DNA from: AWTP1-18 sp036504515
GTDB taxonomy: Bacteria; Pseudomonadota; Gammaproteobacteria; Burkholderiales; Rhodocyclaceae
Assembly: GCA_036504515.1 (NCBI GenBank)
Contig: DASXVA010000013.1
Location: forward strand, 1 to 64,000
Direction: 5' to 3'
DNA: 64,000 nt
Part shown: positions 1 through 7,908 of the stretch, piece by piece
Numbering within the stretch: the first letter of the stretch is position 1
How the letters are laid out: each line of letters starts with the position of its first letter
Translations under genes and position numbers: made by a program
The notes under the pieces: generated by a model
The model's input: the letters and a program-made list of their open reading frames with translations, nothing else
Databases searched by the model: none
Told to the model about the DNA's origin: nothing

Positions 1-3000
1 GCCAAGACTAATCTGGTCAGTGGTCAGGGTACTGATCTGACTGGTTTTGAGGGCGATGAGGTCATCGGTCTCAATGGCAGCGACTTGGTCTGTGGTCAAC
101 GCGCTCAGTTGCCGACTGGTGAGGGCTTGAACCTGATTGGAGGCAAGGGCCACCACTTGATCAGTATTGAACGCCTGAATTTGGTAAGAACTGAATGCTG
201 CAATTTGCACAGTGCTGAGTGCGTGAATCAGATCGGTCGTCAGACTTTGGGCAATTTGATCGGTCGTTAGGCCAGCAATCTGTTTAGTCGTCAGAGAATA
301 GACGTAATTAGTCCCCAGTGCCGCGATTTGGTCGCTAGTAAGCGCTGCGACTTGCCGACTACTTAAAGACCGAAGTTGCGATGACGTCAGTACCTGAATT
401 TGATTCGTAGTGATACCCAAGCTTATTTGATCTGTCGTAAGCGCTGGGATCTGGTTGGTTTTTAGGGCGATAAGGTCATCGGTCTCAATGGCCGCAACCT
501 GAGTTGTTGTTAGTGCCCCCAGTTGTTTACTGGTGAGGGCTTGTACCTGTTTGGAGGTGAGGGCAATGACCTGATCTGTTGTCAGGGATTGAACTTGAAA
601 GGAACTTAGCGCTGAAACCTGTGAGGTGCCAAGCGCTTGAATCTGGTCAGTCAGGACGGCGAGTGAGAGTTGATCAGTGGTGAGGGCAGCAATCTGTCCT
701 GTCTTGAGTGCTGCGAAATCGGAAGTTGGGAACGCATGAATCTGATCTGTGGTCAGTGCGCTGATCTGCCGGATGTTCAAACCCTTGACCTGCTCTGACG
801 TGATCGCTGTGATCTGATCCGTCGTGAGGCCCAGACTCAATTGATCTGTAGAAAATGCAGCGATCTGGCTGCTCTTGAGGGCGATGATGTCATTGGTTTC
901 GACAGCGGCAATCTGGGTTGTCGTCAGGGCTCCCAATTGCCTGCTAGTCAGCGCGCGAATCTGGCCAGAAGTCAGGGCAACGATCTGGTCGGTAGTGAAT
1001 GCCTGGATCTGAGCGGAGGTGAAAGCAGCAACTTGTGTAGTACTGAGCGCTTGAATGAGATCAGTGTTAAAGCTTGATGCGAGCTGGTCAGTCGTCAGGC
1101 TGGCGATCTGTTTCGTCGTCAGAGAGAAAACGTAATTGGTCCCGAGGGCTGCAACTTGGTCGCTAGTCAGGGCTGCAACTTGACGGCTACTGAATGATTG
1201 GAGTTGCGATGACGTCAGCACAACTACTTGATCGGTGGTGACACCAAGGTTTATTTGATCGGTGGTTAGCGCAGGAATCTGATTGGTTTTAAGCGCGATG
1301 ATGTCATCAGTTTCTATCGCTGTGACTTGGTCTGTTGTCAGTGCCCCGATCTGTTTGCTGGTGAGCGCCTGGATCTGCTTTGAGGTGAGTGCAACGATTT
1401 GATCCGTCGTCAGGGACTGAACCTGCGCCGAGTTCAGCACGGCAATCTGCGAGGTGCCAATGGCTTGAAGCTGATCAGTCAGGACTGCCAGCGAGAGCTG
1501 ATCCGTGGTGAGGGCAGCAATTTGATTGGTCTTTAGCGCAGAAAAATCTGATGTTGTCAGGGCGACAATCTGATCGGTTGTCAGCGCACGGACCTGCTTG
1601 GTACTAAAGGACTGAACTTGCGACGTATTGAGGACGGCAATCTGATCAGTGGTGAGGCCCAAACTGATCTGATCAGTGGTGAGGACGGGTATCTGATTTG
1701 TTTTGAGCGCCCCAATATCCGCAGTTTCAATCGCAGCGATTTGATCGGTGGTCAGGGCGCTCAATTGTTTGGTGGTGAGTGCCTGAATTTGTTTGGAGGT
1801 GAGGGCAACAACCTGATCCGTCGTCAGGGACTGCAATTGAGCCGAGTTGAGCGTGGCTACCTGAGACGTGCCGAAGGCTTGAATCTGATCAGTGCTAACG
1901 GCCAGTAAGATCTGGTCGGTAGTGAGGGCAGCAATCTGGGCTGTTTTGAATGCAGCGAATGAGGTAGTAGATAGGGCGGCCACCTGTTCATTGGTCAGGG
2001 CCTTAATTTGCCTGACGGTGAGGCTCTGGAGTTGCGCGGTAGACAGCGCAGCTACCTGATCGACAACAAGTTGTTGCAACTGATCTGTTGTGAGCGCTGC
2101 AATCTGACCGGTCGTCAGAATGTAAATATTTCTGGTCTCGAGGGCCGTGAGTTGTTCGCTGCTGAGCGCGGTAACTTGACGGGTAGTCATGGCCTGCAAT
2201 TGGGCCGGAGTGAGTGCTTGAATCTGGTCTGTGGTGAGACCCAGGTTTACCTGATTGGTGTTAAAGACCTGAATCTGGGTGGTCTTCAGCGCAGCGATAT
2301 CATCGGTTTCAATGGCCGCAAGTTGGGCCGTGGCGAGCGAAGCCAGTTGGGTATTGGTCAGCGCCCGGATCTGTGCGGTGGTAAATGCCACCAGTTGAGC
2401 AGTGGAGAGACCAAGATTGAGTTGAGCCGAGGTAAATGCAGTGATCTGGCTAGTCTTGAGCGCGGCGATGTCATCGGTCTCAATGGCCGCAAGCTGGGCC
2501 GTGGCGAGCGCAGCCAGTTGGGTATTGCTTAGCGCCCGTATTTGAGCGGTGGTGAGCGCCACCAGCTGTGCGGTGGTGAGGCCCAGATTGAGTTGTGCCG
2601 AGGTAAGGGCAGTTATCTGACTGGTCTTGAGCGCGGCGATGTCATCGGTTTCGATAGCCGCCAGCTGGGTCGTGGCAAGGGAGGCTAACTGACCATTGGT
2701 TAGCGCTTGTACCTGTGTTGTTGTGAGTGCTACCAGTTGATCGGTAGTAAGGCCCCGATTGAGTTGCGACGAGGTAAGTACGGCAATCTGACTAGCCTTG
2801 AGCGCAGCAATGTCTGTTGTTTCAACAGCCGCCAACTGGGTGGTGGTGATGGCCGCCAATTGGGTGTTGGTCAGGGCTTGTACCTGAGACGTAGTCAGGG
2901 CCGCCACTTGATCGGTAGATAGACCCCGACTAATTTGGGTCACGCTGAGCGCTGCGATCTGACTGGTCTTGAGGGCAGCGATGTCATCGGTTTCCATGGA

Positions 3001-3525
3001 CGCAAGCTGCGCCGTGGTGATGGCTGCCAATTGGGTGTTGGTAAATGCCCGGACTTGGGCCGTGGTCAGAGCAATCAATTGCGCCGAGGATAGCCCGCTA
3101 GTGATTTGGGTCGCACTGAGGGCTGCGACCTGGTTGGTCATTAATGCAGCAATATCGACCGTTTCTAAGGCTGCGATCTGGCTGGTTTTCAGCGTCGATA
3201 CTTGCAGCGTCGTCAGGGCTTGTACTTGTGCCGTCCCTAAAGCAACGACTTGATCGGTAGTAAGAACTTGTATCTGAGCAGCACTTAACGCTGAGACTAC
3301 GCTGGGCGTCAGGCCCGAGTTGATCTGATCGGTGGTGAGGGCGGCAACGTTGGTATTGCCCAGATAAGGAACTTGGGAGGGAAGAAGGGCCGAAAGTTGT
3401 GCAGGGGATAGGGCTTGTATCTGGGCTGTGTTGAAGGCAGCAATATCCTGACTCGTCAACGCGGCCAATGATGTGGTCATCGTTGCGATTTGAGCGGTGG
3501 TCATGCTCAATATGTTTGAGGACAC
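1..3525 (-). CDS. Giant octapeptide-repeat protein, N-terminal part (3' end outside window)
   Basis: Reading the minus strand from a GTG at 3525 gives 1175 uninterrupted codons to the window edge, so the stop lies outside. After a short start (SSNILSMTTAQIATM) the protein is an almost unbroken run of an eight-residue unit of consensus A-L-T-T-D-Q-[IVL]-A, about 146 copies. I saw no Cys or Trp in the part I translated and no N-terminal signal peptide. A marker octad (E-T-D-D-I) recurs every 57 residues in the first part and every 138 residues later, giving nested repeats. The T-x-x-Q pattern resembles a helix N-cap box, so a solenoid of short helices is possible. Large repeat proteins of this kind in proteobacteria are often cell-surface or type I secreted adhesins, but nothing visible proves that; any secretion signal would be C-terminal and unseen. 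Function unknown. Confidence 0.85.
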   Translation of the reverse strand, partial: MSSNILSMTTAQIATMTTSLAALTSQDIAAFNTAQIQALSPAQLSALLPSQVPYLGNTNVAALTTDQINSGLTPSVVSALSAAQIQVLTTDQVVALGTAQVQALTTLQVSTLKTSQIAALETVDIAALMTNQVAALSATQITSGLSSAQLIALTTAQVRAFTNTQLAAITTAQLASMETDDIAALKTSQIAALSVTQISRGLSTDQVAALTTSQVQALTNTQLAAITTTQLAAVETTDIAALKASQIAVLTSSQLNRGLTTDQLVALTTTQVQALTNGQLASLATTQLAAIETDDIAALKTSQITALTSAQLNLGLTTAQLVALTTAQIRALSNTQLAALATAQLAAIETDDIAALKTSQITAFTSAQLNLGLSTAQLVAFTTAQIRALTNTQLASLATAQLAAIETDDIAALKTTQIQVFNTNQVNLGLTTDQIQALTPAQLQAMTTRQVTALSSEQLTALETRNIYILTTGQIAALTTDQLQQLVVDQVAALSTAQLQSLTVRQIKALTNEQVAALSTTSFAAFKTAQIAALTTDQILLAVSTDQIQAFGTSQVATLNSAQLQSLTTDQVVALTSKQIQALTTKQLSALTTDQIAAIETADIGALKTNQIPVLTTDQISLGLTTDQIAVLNTSQVQSFSTKQVRALTTDQIVALTTSDFSALKTNQIAALTTDQLSLAVLTDQLQAIGTSQIAVLNSAQVQSLTTDQIVALTSKQIQALTSKQIGALTTDQVTAIETDDIIALKTNQIPALTTDQINLGVTTDQVVVLTSSQLQSFSSRQVAALTSDQVAALGTNYVFSLTTKQIASLTTDQLASSFNTDLIQALSTTQVAAFTSAQIQAFTTDQIVALTSGQIRALTSRQLGALTTTQIAAVETNDIIALKSSQIAAFSTDQLSLGLTTDQITAITSEQVKGLNIRQISALTTDQIHAFPTSDFAALKTGQIAALTTDQLSLAVLTDQIQALGTSQVSALSSFQVQSLTTDQVIALTSKQVQALTSKQLGALTTTQVAAIETDDLIALKTNQIPALTTDQISLGITTNQIQVLTSSQLRSLSSRQVAALTSDQIAALGTNYVYSLTTKQIAGLTTDQIAQSLTTDLIHALSTVQIAAFSSYQIQAFNTDQVVALASNQVQALTSRQLSALTTDQVAAIETDDLIALKTSQISTLTTDQISLG
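59..2128 (-). repeat. 414-bp repeat array, paired into 828-bp higher-order units
   Basis: The marker octad recurs at 59, 473, 887, 1301 and 1715, each 414 bp (138 codons) apart. Independent anchors confirm this: a tcag tract at 233, 647 and 1061. Alternate units differ: the form encoding N-Y-V appears at 303 and 1131 (828 bp apart), while the intervening units encode S-D-F near 714 and 1542. The outer boundaries are approximate, and the array continues beyond the left edge. Confidence 0.8.
2297..3322 (-). repeat. 171-bp tandem repeat array inside the repeat gene
   Basis: The marker octad (plus-strand form atgtcatcgg or variants) begins at 2297, 2468, 2639, 2810, 2981 and 3152, exactly 171 bp apart each time. 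Each unit is 57 codons, seven octads plus one residue. The right boundary is approximate. Confidence 0.85.
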
Positions 3526-3530
3526 TCTGA

Positions 3531-3536
3531 CTCCTT
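3531..3536 (-). promoter_or_regulatory. Shine-Dalgarno deciding the GTG start of the repeat gene
   Basis: AAGGAG on the minus strand lies 5 bases before the GTG at 3525. An in-frame ATG seven codons later (3504) lacks such a site, so GTG is preferred. Confidence 0.7.
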
Positions 3537-3660
3537 TTGAAACCCTTGCATCAGGCAAAGCGCTGAACTTGCGATATCCGACCCTTGGTACGGCCCGGAC
3601 AAGGTCAGGTTATGCGACTTTGCCCTGCGAAATAGCCCCAAACCTGATCCGACAGTAGGG

Positions 3661-3681
3661 ATTGTGCCGGAAAGGCACAAT
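3661..3681. repeat. Inverted repeat in the trpE-to-repeat-gene spacer
   Basis: A perfect 8-bp stem, ATTGTGCC / GGCACAAT, with a GGAAA loop. It lies upstream of the repeat gene and downstream of trpE; it could be an operator or part of a transcript end. There is no T tract next to it. Confidence 0.35.
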
Positions 3682-3724
3682 CCAATGGGTAATGCACTTT
3701 ACGGCAGAAAGTCGATTTTCTTTA

Positions 3725-3746
3725 GGCCTGGAACCGCTTCCAGGCC
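3725..3746 (-). terminator. Candidate trpE terminator hairpin
   Basis: A perfect 9-bp stem, GGCCTGGAA / TTCCAGGCC, with a 4-base loop, starts 28 bases after the trpE stop. On the minus strand it is followed by an A-rich rather than U-rich stretch, so it is not a canonical intrinsic terminator. Confidence 0.4.
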
Positions 3747-3774
3747 GGAATTTCTACTTTTAGCGTATTAATGC

Positions 3775-5259
3775 TCAAACAATTGGGTCGAAACGGGTAT
3801 CTAGGCCCGCTTCAGCCAGTTCGGCGGCCCTCAAGGCAGCCAGGCCCTTGTTGCGGGTTTCTTCCCATTCGGCGTCGGGATTTGAGTCGGCAACGATGCC
3901 GGCGCCGGCTTGAACGTGGATCATGCCGTCCTTGAGCACAGCGGTGCGGATGGCAATAGCCAGGTCCATGTCGCCGTGGAAACCTAGGTAGCCCACGGCC
4001 CCGGCGTAGATGCCGCGTTTGCTGGGCTCCAGTTCATCAATGATTTCCATGGCCCGCACCTTGGGGGCACCGGACACCGTGCCAGCGGGGAAGGTGGCCT
4101 TCAGTACGGAAAGGGCGTTTTCCCCTTTGCGCAGCTTGCCTTCCACATTGGAAACGATGTGCATCACATGGGAGTAGCGCTCGATGACGTAACGCTCGGT
4201 GACCTTGATGGAGCCGATTTCAGACACGCGACCGGCGTCATTGCGGCCCAGGTCGAGCAATTGCAGGTGCTCGGCGCATTCTTTCTGGTCGGACAGCAGG
4301 TCCTCGGCCAGGGCGGCATCCTCTTCAGCCGTCTTGCCGCGCTTGCGGGTGCCGGCGATGGGCCGCACCGTGACCTTGTCGTCTTCCAGTCGCACCAGGA
4401 TTTCCGGGGAAGCTCCCACCACATGGAAATCGCCGAAGTTGAAGAAGAACATGTAGGGCGAGGGATTGAGGTTGCGCAGGGTGCGATAAAGGGCCAGAGG
4501 CGTGGCCTTGAAAGGCCGGCTCATGCGCTGGGACAGCACCACCTGCATCACGTCGCCGTCAAGGATGTACTCCTTGGCACGGCGAACGGCGGCCTTGAAG
4601 GGTTCCTCACCAAATTCGGAAACAGGCTCGGCGGACTTCGCCACGATGTCCTGGGGCACAGCCACCGGTTGGCGCAGCTTTTCCACCAGGGCCTTGAGCC
4701 GGGTTTGGGCCTTGGCATAGGCGTCTGGCTGAGCCGGATCGGCATAGACCACCAGGGTCAGCTTGCCCGACAGATTGTCCACCACGGCAATCTCTTCCGA
4801 GAGTAGCAGCAGGATGTCGGGGCAGCCGATGGGGTCGGGTTTCTTGACCTTGGCCAGGCGCTTTTCCAGATAACGGATGGTTTCGTAACCGAAGGCCCCC
4901 ACCAGCCCGCCGTTCATGCGGGGCAGGCCGGACAGTTCGGCCACCTTGAAGCGGGCCTGGTATTCACCGAGGAAGGCAATCGGATCGGTGTCGTCATGCT
5001 GTTCCACCACCACGTTGTCGGTGATGATGCGCACGGTGCGCTCCCGCACTTCGATGCGGGTCGCTGCAGCGAGACCGATGGAAGAAAAGCGGCCAAAACG
5101 TTCCCCACCCTGCACGGATTCCAGCAGGTAGGTAAAGGGGGCGTCAGCCAGCTTCAGGTAAAGGGAAAGAGGGGTGTCCAGATCAGCGAAGGTCTGCAGG
5201 GTCACCGGAATGCGGTTATAGCCCTCGGCAGCCAGCCGGTTGAATTCGGTTTGGTTCAT
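3775..5259 (-). CDS. trpE: Anthranilate synthase component I
   Basis: Catalyses chorismate plus ammonia (or glutamine with TrpG) to anthranilate, the first committed step of tryptophan synthesis, in the cytosol. The 494-residue product has the N-terminal LLES motif near the start of the chain (YLLESVQGGERFGRFSS), which in this family forms the tryptophan feedback site. It also has the chorismate-binding signatures GTRKRG, LDLGRNDAGRV, TFPAGTVSGAPKVRA and AGAGIVADS. I chose ATG at 5259 because a TGGAG lies 7 bases upstream; the reading frame extends five codons further to a TTG. It is the last gene of a minus-strand run after rpe and gph. The usual partners trpG, trpD and trpC do not follow; the next gene is the giant repeat gene. 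Regulation probably involves the Trp-rich leader upstream. Confidence 0.97.
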   Translation of the reverse strand: MNQTEFNRLAAEGYNRIPVTLQTFADLDTPLSLYLKLADAPFTYLLESVQGGERFGRFSSIGLAAATRIEVRERTVRIITDNVVVEQHDDTDPIAFLGEYQARFKVAELSGLPRMNGGLVGAFGYETIRYLEKRLAKVKKPDPIGCPDILLLLSEEIAVVDNLSGKLTLVVYADPAQPDAYAKAQTRLKALVEKLRQPVAVPQDIVAKSAEPVSEFGEEPFKAAVRRAKEYILDGDVMQVVLSQRMSRPFKATPLALYRTLRNLNPSPYMFFFNFGDFHVVGASPEILVRLEDDKVTVRPIAGTRKRGKTAEEDAALAEDLLSDQKECAEHLQLLDLGRNDAGRVSEIGSIKVTERYVIERYSHVMHIVSNVEGKLRKGENALSVLKATFPAGTVSGAPKVRAMEIIDELEPSKRGIYAGAVGYLGFHGDMDLAIAIRTAVLKDGMIHVQAGAGIVADSNPDAEWEETRNKGLAALRAAELAEAGLDTRFDPIV

Positions 5260-5392
5260 GGTGTAACTCCACAACAGGTTGTTCAGCGTTCGACAGTCAG
5301 CGGGGTGCGCGCAATTCGTTCAAAACGAGGCCGCGCGCGGGCACGGGAGGTCAGAGTGAGCGCCAGCGGCGCCAGTGCCAAGCCTCCACCCC
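5260..5392 (-). promoter_or_regulatory. Candidate trp attenuator region
   Basis: Complementary segments flank the Trp codons. GAGGC and GGCAC at the start of the Trp cluster can pair with GCCTC and GTGCC just after the leader stop. GCGCC-GCT-GGCGC can form a small hairpin inside the cluster. Downstream, a TCGTT-TTG-AACGA hairpin is enclosed by matching GCGCGC tracts. These are mutually exclusive options of the kind used in attenuation, but I see no clear U tract, so control could act on translation instead. Confidence 0.4.
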
Positions 5393-5434
5393 GGGGGTGA
5401 GTATCTGCGTCGATTGCAGTTTGTTGAGGAACAC
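5351..5434 (-). CDS. Candidate trp leader peptide (three Trp codons)
   Basis: Between gph and trpE a minus-strand frame ends in W-H-W-R-R-W-R-S-L-stop. Three of six consecutive codons are Trp: TGG at 5378-5380, 5372-5374 and 5363-5365. The stop is at 5351-5353, 91 bases before the trpE ATG. The start is uncertain: GTG at 5434 would give 27 residues and GTG at 5389 only 12; neither has a strong ribosome binding site. The frame is open back to a TGA further upstream. Clustered Trp codons just before trpE are the hallmark of ribosome-mediated trp attenuation, though no such leader is proven in this organism. Confidence 0.55.
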   Translation of the reverse strand: MFLNKLQSTQILTPGVEAWHWRRWRSL

Positions 5435-5473
5435 GATGATGGTCTTGAGTGTGTTTGCGTGGTGACTGCGGTT

Positions 5474-6151
5474 TCAGCGGGAAGCAGAAACAAGATCAGC
5501 CAGTTCCACAAGAGAGCTAACTATAACATCGCAATCCAGGTTTTGGACACTCAGGCCTGGGCTGTAGCCGTAGGGGACCAGGGCGATCGGGCAGCCCGCA
5601 GCCCTTGCCGCTTCGGCATCGTGGCGGGAATCGCCCACATGCAGATTGCTTTCGGGAAGACTGCCTAAACGCTCTGCAGCGTGGAGCAAAGGCAGGGGGT
5701 GGGGCTTCTTTTCGGACAGGCTGTCGCCACCTAGCGCGAAGGCGAAGTAGGAGGTGAGTCCGGTGCTCGCCAGCAGGGGCGTGGTGAATTCCATGGCTTT
5801 GTTGGTGACCACGGCCAGGGGCAGTCCCAGAGACTTGAACCGGTCCAGGCCTTCCATTACGCCGGGGTAGGGCTTGGCCAGCAGGCCGTTGGTGTGGGCG
5901 TAGTGGCGACGGAAGATTTTCAAGGCCAGGTCCAGGTCGATGCTGCAATCCCGGCCTTCCGTCAGGCAACGGCGCACCAGATCGGCAATGCCCTTGCCGA
6001 CGAAACTGCAGACTTCGTCCAGGCTGCGCTCGGGCTGGCCCAGTTCCACCAGCATGGCATTGGCGCCTGCCGCCAGGTCCGGCAGGGAGTCGAGCAGGGT
6101 GCCGTCCAGGTCCAGGGTGATGGACCGGATGTTCTTGAAGATCAAACCCAT
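5474..6151 (-). CDS. gph: Phosphoglycolate phosphatase (HAD family)
   Basis: Hydrolyses 2-phosphoglycolate to glycolate, which clears a by-product of oxidative DNA damage and of oxygenase side reactions. The 225-residue protein shows the HAD signatures in order: motif I DLDGTLLDSLPDL near the N terminus with the two nucleophile/acid Asp residues, motif II VVTNK, and motif III/IV KKPHPLPLL followed by HVGDSRHD. Length fits the family. The ATG at 6151 overlaps the rpe stop by one base (TGATG), so translation is probably coupled; a TTG one codon earlier is the alternative. rpe-gph-trpE is a common betaproteobacterial arrangement. Confidence 0.95.
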   Translation of the reverse strand: MGLIFKNIRSITLDLDGTLLDSLPDLAAGANAMLVELGQPERSLDEVCSFVGKGIADLVRRCLTEGRDCSIDLDLALKIFRRHYAHTNGLLAKPYPGVMEGLDRFKSLGLPLAVVTNKAMEFTTPLLASTGLTSYFAFALGGDSLSEKKPHPLPLLHAAERLGSLPESNLHVGDSRHDAEAARAAGCPIALVPYGYSPGLSVQNLDCDVIVSSLVELADLVSASR

Positions 6152-6843
6152 CAAACCTTGGCCAGTTCTGCCCGCAGACTCTTGATGATGGAATCGTAGC
6201 GATGGGGATCACTGTCCTTGCCCGCGCCGAATACGGCAGAGCCAGCGACGAAAGCATCGGCCCCGGCCCGGGCGATTTCGGCGATGTTGTCCACCTTGAC
6301 GCCGCCATCCACTTCCAGACGAATAGTGCGTCCGGTCTTGGCCTTGTATTCGTCGATGCGAGCCCGGGCCTGGCGCAGTTTATTAAGGGTTTCCGGAATG
6401 AACTTCTGTCCGCCGAAACCGGGGTTCACACTCATTAGCAACACCACGTCCAGCTTGTCCATGACGTGGTCCAGGTAGTTCAGGGGCGTCGCAGGATTGA
6501 ATACCAGGCCTGCCTTGCAACCGCTTTCCCGGATCAGGCCCAGAGTCCGGTCAATGTGTTCCGAGGCTTCCGGGTGGAAGGTGATGATGTCGGCGCCCGC
6601 CTTGGCAAAGTCAGGGGCAATGCGGTCCACCGGTTTCACCATCAGGTGCACATCGATCACCGCCTCAGTCACCGGCCGCAGGGCCTCGCACACCAGAGGG
6701 CCAATGGTGAGATTGGGCACGTAGTGGTTGTCCATGACATCGAAGTGCACCCAGTCCGCGCCGGAGGCGATGACGTTGTTCACCTCTTCGCCGAGCTTGG
6801 CGAAGTTGGCGGAAAGAATGCTGGGGGCGATGATGAAGGACAT
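6151..6843 (-). CDS. rpe: Ribulose-phosphate 3-epimerase
   Basis: Interconverts ribulose 5-phosphate and xylulose 5-phosphate in the pentose phosphate pathway (and Calvin cycle where present). The 230-residue TIM-barrel protein starts with the family's typical MSFIIAPSILSANFAKLGEE. It carries WVHFDVMDNHYVPNLT (metal-binding His and Asp), DVHLMV, TFHPEA, LLMSVNPGFGGQKF and VDGGV, all diagnostic. An in-frame extension to 6912 is possible, but the family length and start motif point to ATG at 6843. There is no strong ribosome binding site in front of it. It is followed with a one-base overlap by gph. Confidence 0.97.
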   Translation of the reverse strand: MSFIIAPSILSANFAKLGEEVNNVIASGADWVHFDVMDNHYVPNLTIGPLVCEALRPVTEAVIDVHLMVKPVDRIAPDFAKAGADIITFHPEASEHIDRTLGLIRESGCKAGLVFNPATPLNYLDHVMDKLDVVLLMSVNPGFGGQKFIPETLNKLRQARARIDEYKAKTGRTIRLEVDGGVKVDNIAEIARAGADAFVAGSAVFGAGKDSDPHRYDSIIKSLRAELAKV

Positions 6844-6911
6844 GGCGACGGTACCGGGGGAGCAGGATTTCAAAGCGGGAATTTTAGCCCTGAACGCCCG
6901 CCCTTCCGGCA

Positions 6912-7898
6912 TCAGGCGTTGACGTTCACCACCAAGCGGCCTTTGACTGTGCCCGCCATCAGTCCGGCTGCCGCTTCCAATGCCTGGGACAGGGGAATTT
7001 CTGTCGTCATGGCATCCAACTTCGTTTGGTCCAGGTCCTGGGCCAGGCGCCGCCAGGCTTCCAGACGAAGCGCTTTGGGCGCCATCACCGAGTCGATGCC
7101 GTAGAGCGTGATACCACGCAGGATGAAGGGCGCGACGGAGGTGGGGAAATCCATGCCCTGGGCCAGCCCGCAGGCCGTGACCGCGCCGCCGTATTTGACC
7201 TGGGCGCAGGCGTTGGCCAGGGTATAACTACCCACCGCATCCACCACCCCAGCGTAACGTTCTTTCTGCAAGGGTTTGCCCGGTGCGCCTAGTTCGCTAC
7301 GATCGATGACCGTGGTGGCGCCAAGGTGCTTCAAATAGTCCGCTTCCTCCGTTTTGCCGGTGGAGGCGACCACGGTGTAACCCAGCTTTGCCAGCAGGGC
7401 GACAGCAACACTGCCGACACCACCGGAAGCGCCGGTCACGAGGATTTCGCCATCGGCAGGCTTTACGCCGTGTTTTTCCAGGTCCATGACGGAAAGCATG
7501 GCGGTGTAGCCCGCCGTGCCGATGGACATGGCTTGGCGTGGGCTGATGCCCGTCGGCAGAGGAATCAGCCAATCCCCCTTGAGCTTGGCCCTCTGGGCTA
7601 GGCAGCCGCAATGGACTTCGCCTACTCCCCAGCCGTTGAGCACGACACTGTCGCCGACCTTGAAGTCAGCGTGGTTGCTGGATTCGACCACGCCTGCACC
7701 GTCGATGCCTGGCACCATGGGCCACTTGCGCACCACGGGAGACTTGTTGGTGATCGCCAGGCCGTCCTTGTAATTCAGGGTCGAGTAGGCCACGTTGATG
7801 ACGACATCTCCTTCGGCAGGGAGCTGAGACTCTTCCAGGTTGGTAATACAGGCCTTGAACTGGTCATTGTCTTTGGACAGCAAAATGGCTTTGAACAT
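6912..7898 (-). CDS. acuI: Acrylyl-CoA reductase AcuI / YhdH-type quinone oxidoreductase
   Basis: Zinc-free medium-chain dehydrogenase/reductase that, in the characterised AcuI/YhdH family, reduces acrylyl-CoA to propionyl-CoA with NADPH and so detoxifies acrylate. The 328-residue protein has YSTLNYKDGLAITNK and PGIDGAG in the catalytic domain, and the Rossmann motif VTGASGGVGSVAVALLAKLGY at about residue 150. The ending GRLVVNV is typical of this subfamily. A very good AAGGAG lies 7 bases before the ATG and overlaps the stop of the TetR-type gene upstream (10-base gap), so the two are an operon. The pairing with a TetR regulator mirrors acuR-acuI of Rhodobacter. Confidence 0.9.
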   Translation of the reverse strand: MFKAILLSKDNDQFKACITNLEESQLPAEGDVVINVAYSTLNYKDGLAITNKSPVVRKWPMVPGIDGAGVVESSNHADFKVGDSVVLNGWGVGEVHCGCLAQRAKLKGDWLIPLPTGISPRQAMSIGTAGYTAMLSVMDLEKHGVKPADGEILVTGASGGVGSVAVALLAKLGYTVVASTGKTEEADYLKHLGATTVIDRSELGAPGKPLQKERYAGVVDAVGSYTLANACAQVKYGGAVTACGLAQGMDFPTSVAPFILRGITLYGIDSVMAPKALRLEAWRRLAQDLDQTKLDAMTTEIPLSQALEAAAGLMAGTVKGRLVVNVNA

Positions 7899-7908
7899 GG
7901 TGTTCTCC

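Noticed and set aside
85..3253. Several plus-strand open frames in the repeat region
   Set aside because: They are the complement of the octad repeat gene; the minus frame is open for all 1175 codons with an ordered repeat and a good start site.
1..3525. CRISPR-like array
   Set aside because: The periodicity is 24 bp with no distinct spacers, and the period is in frame with an open coding sequence.
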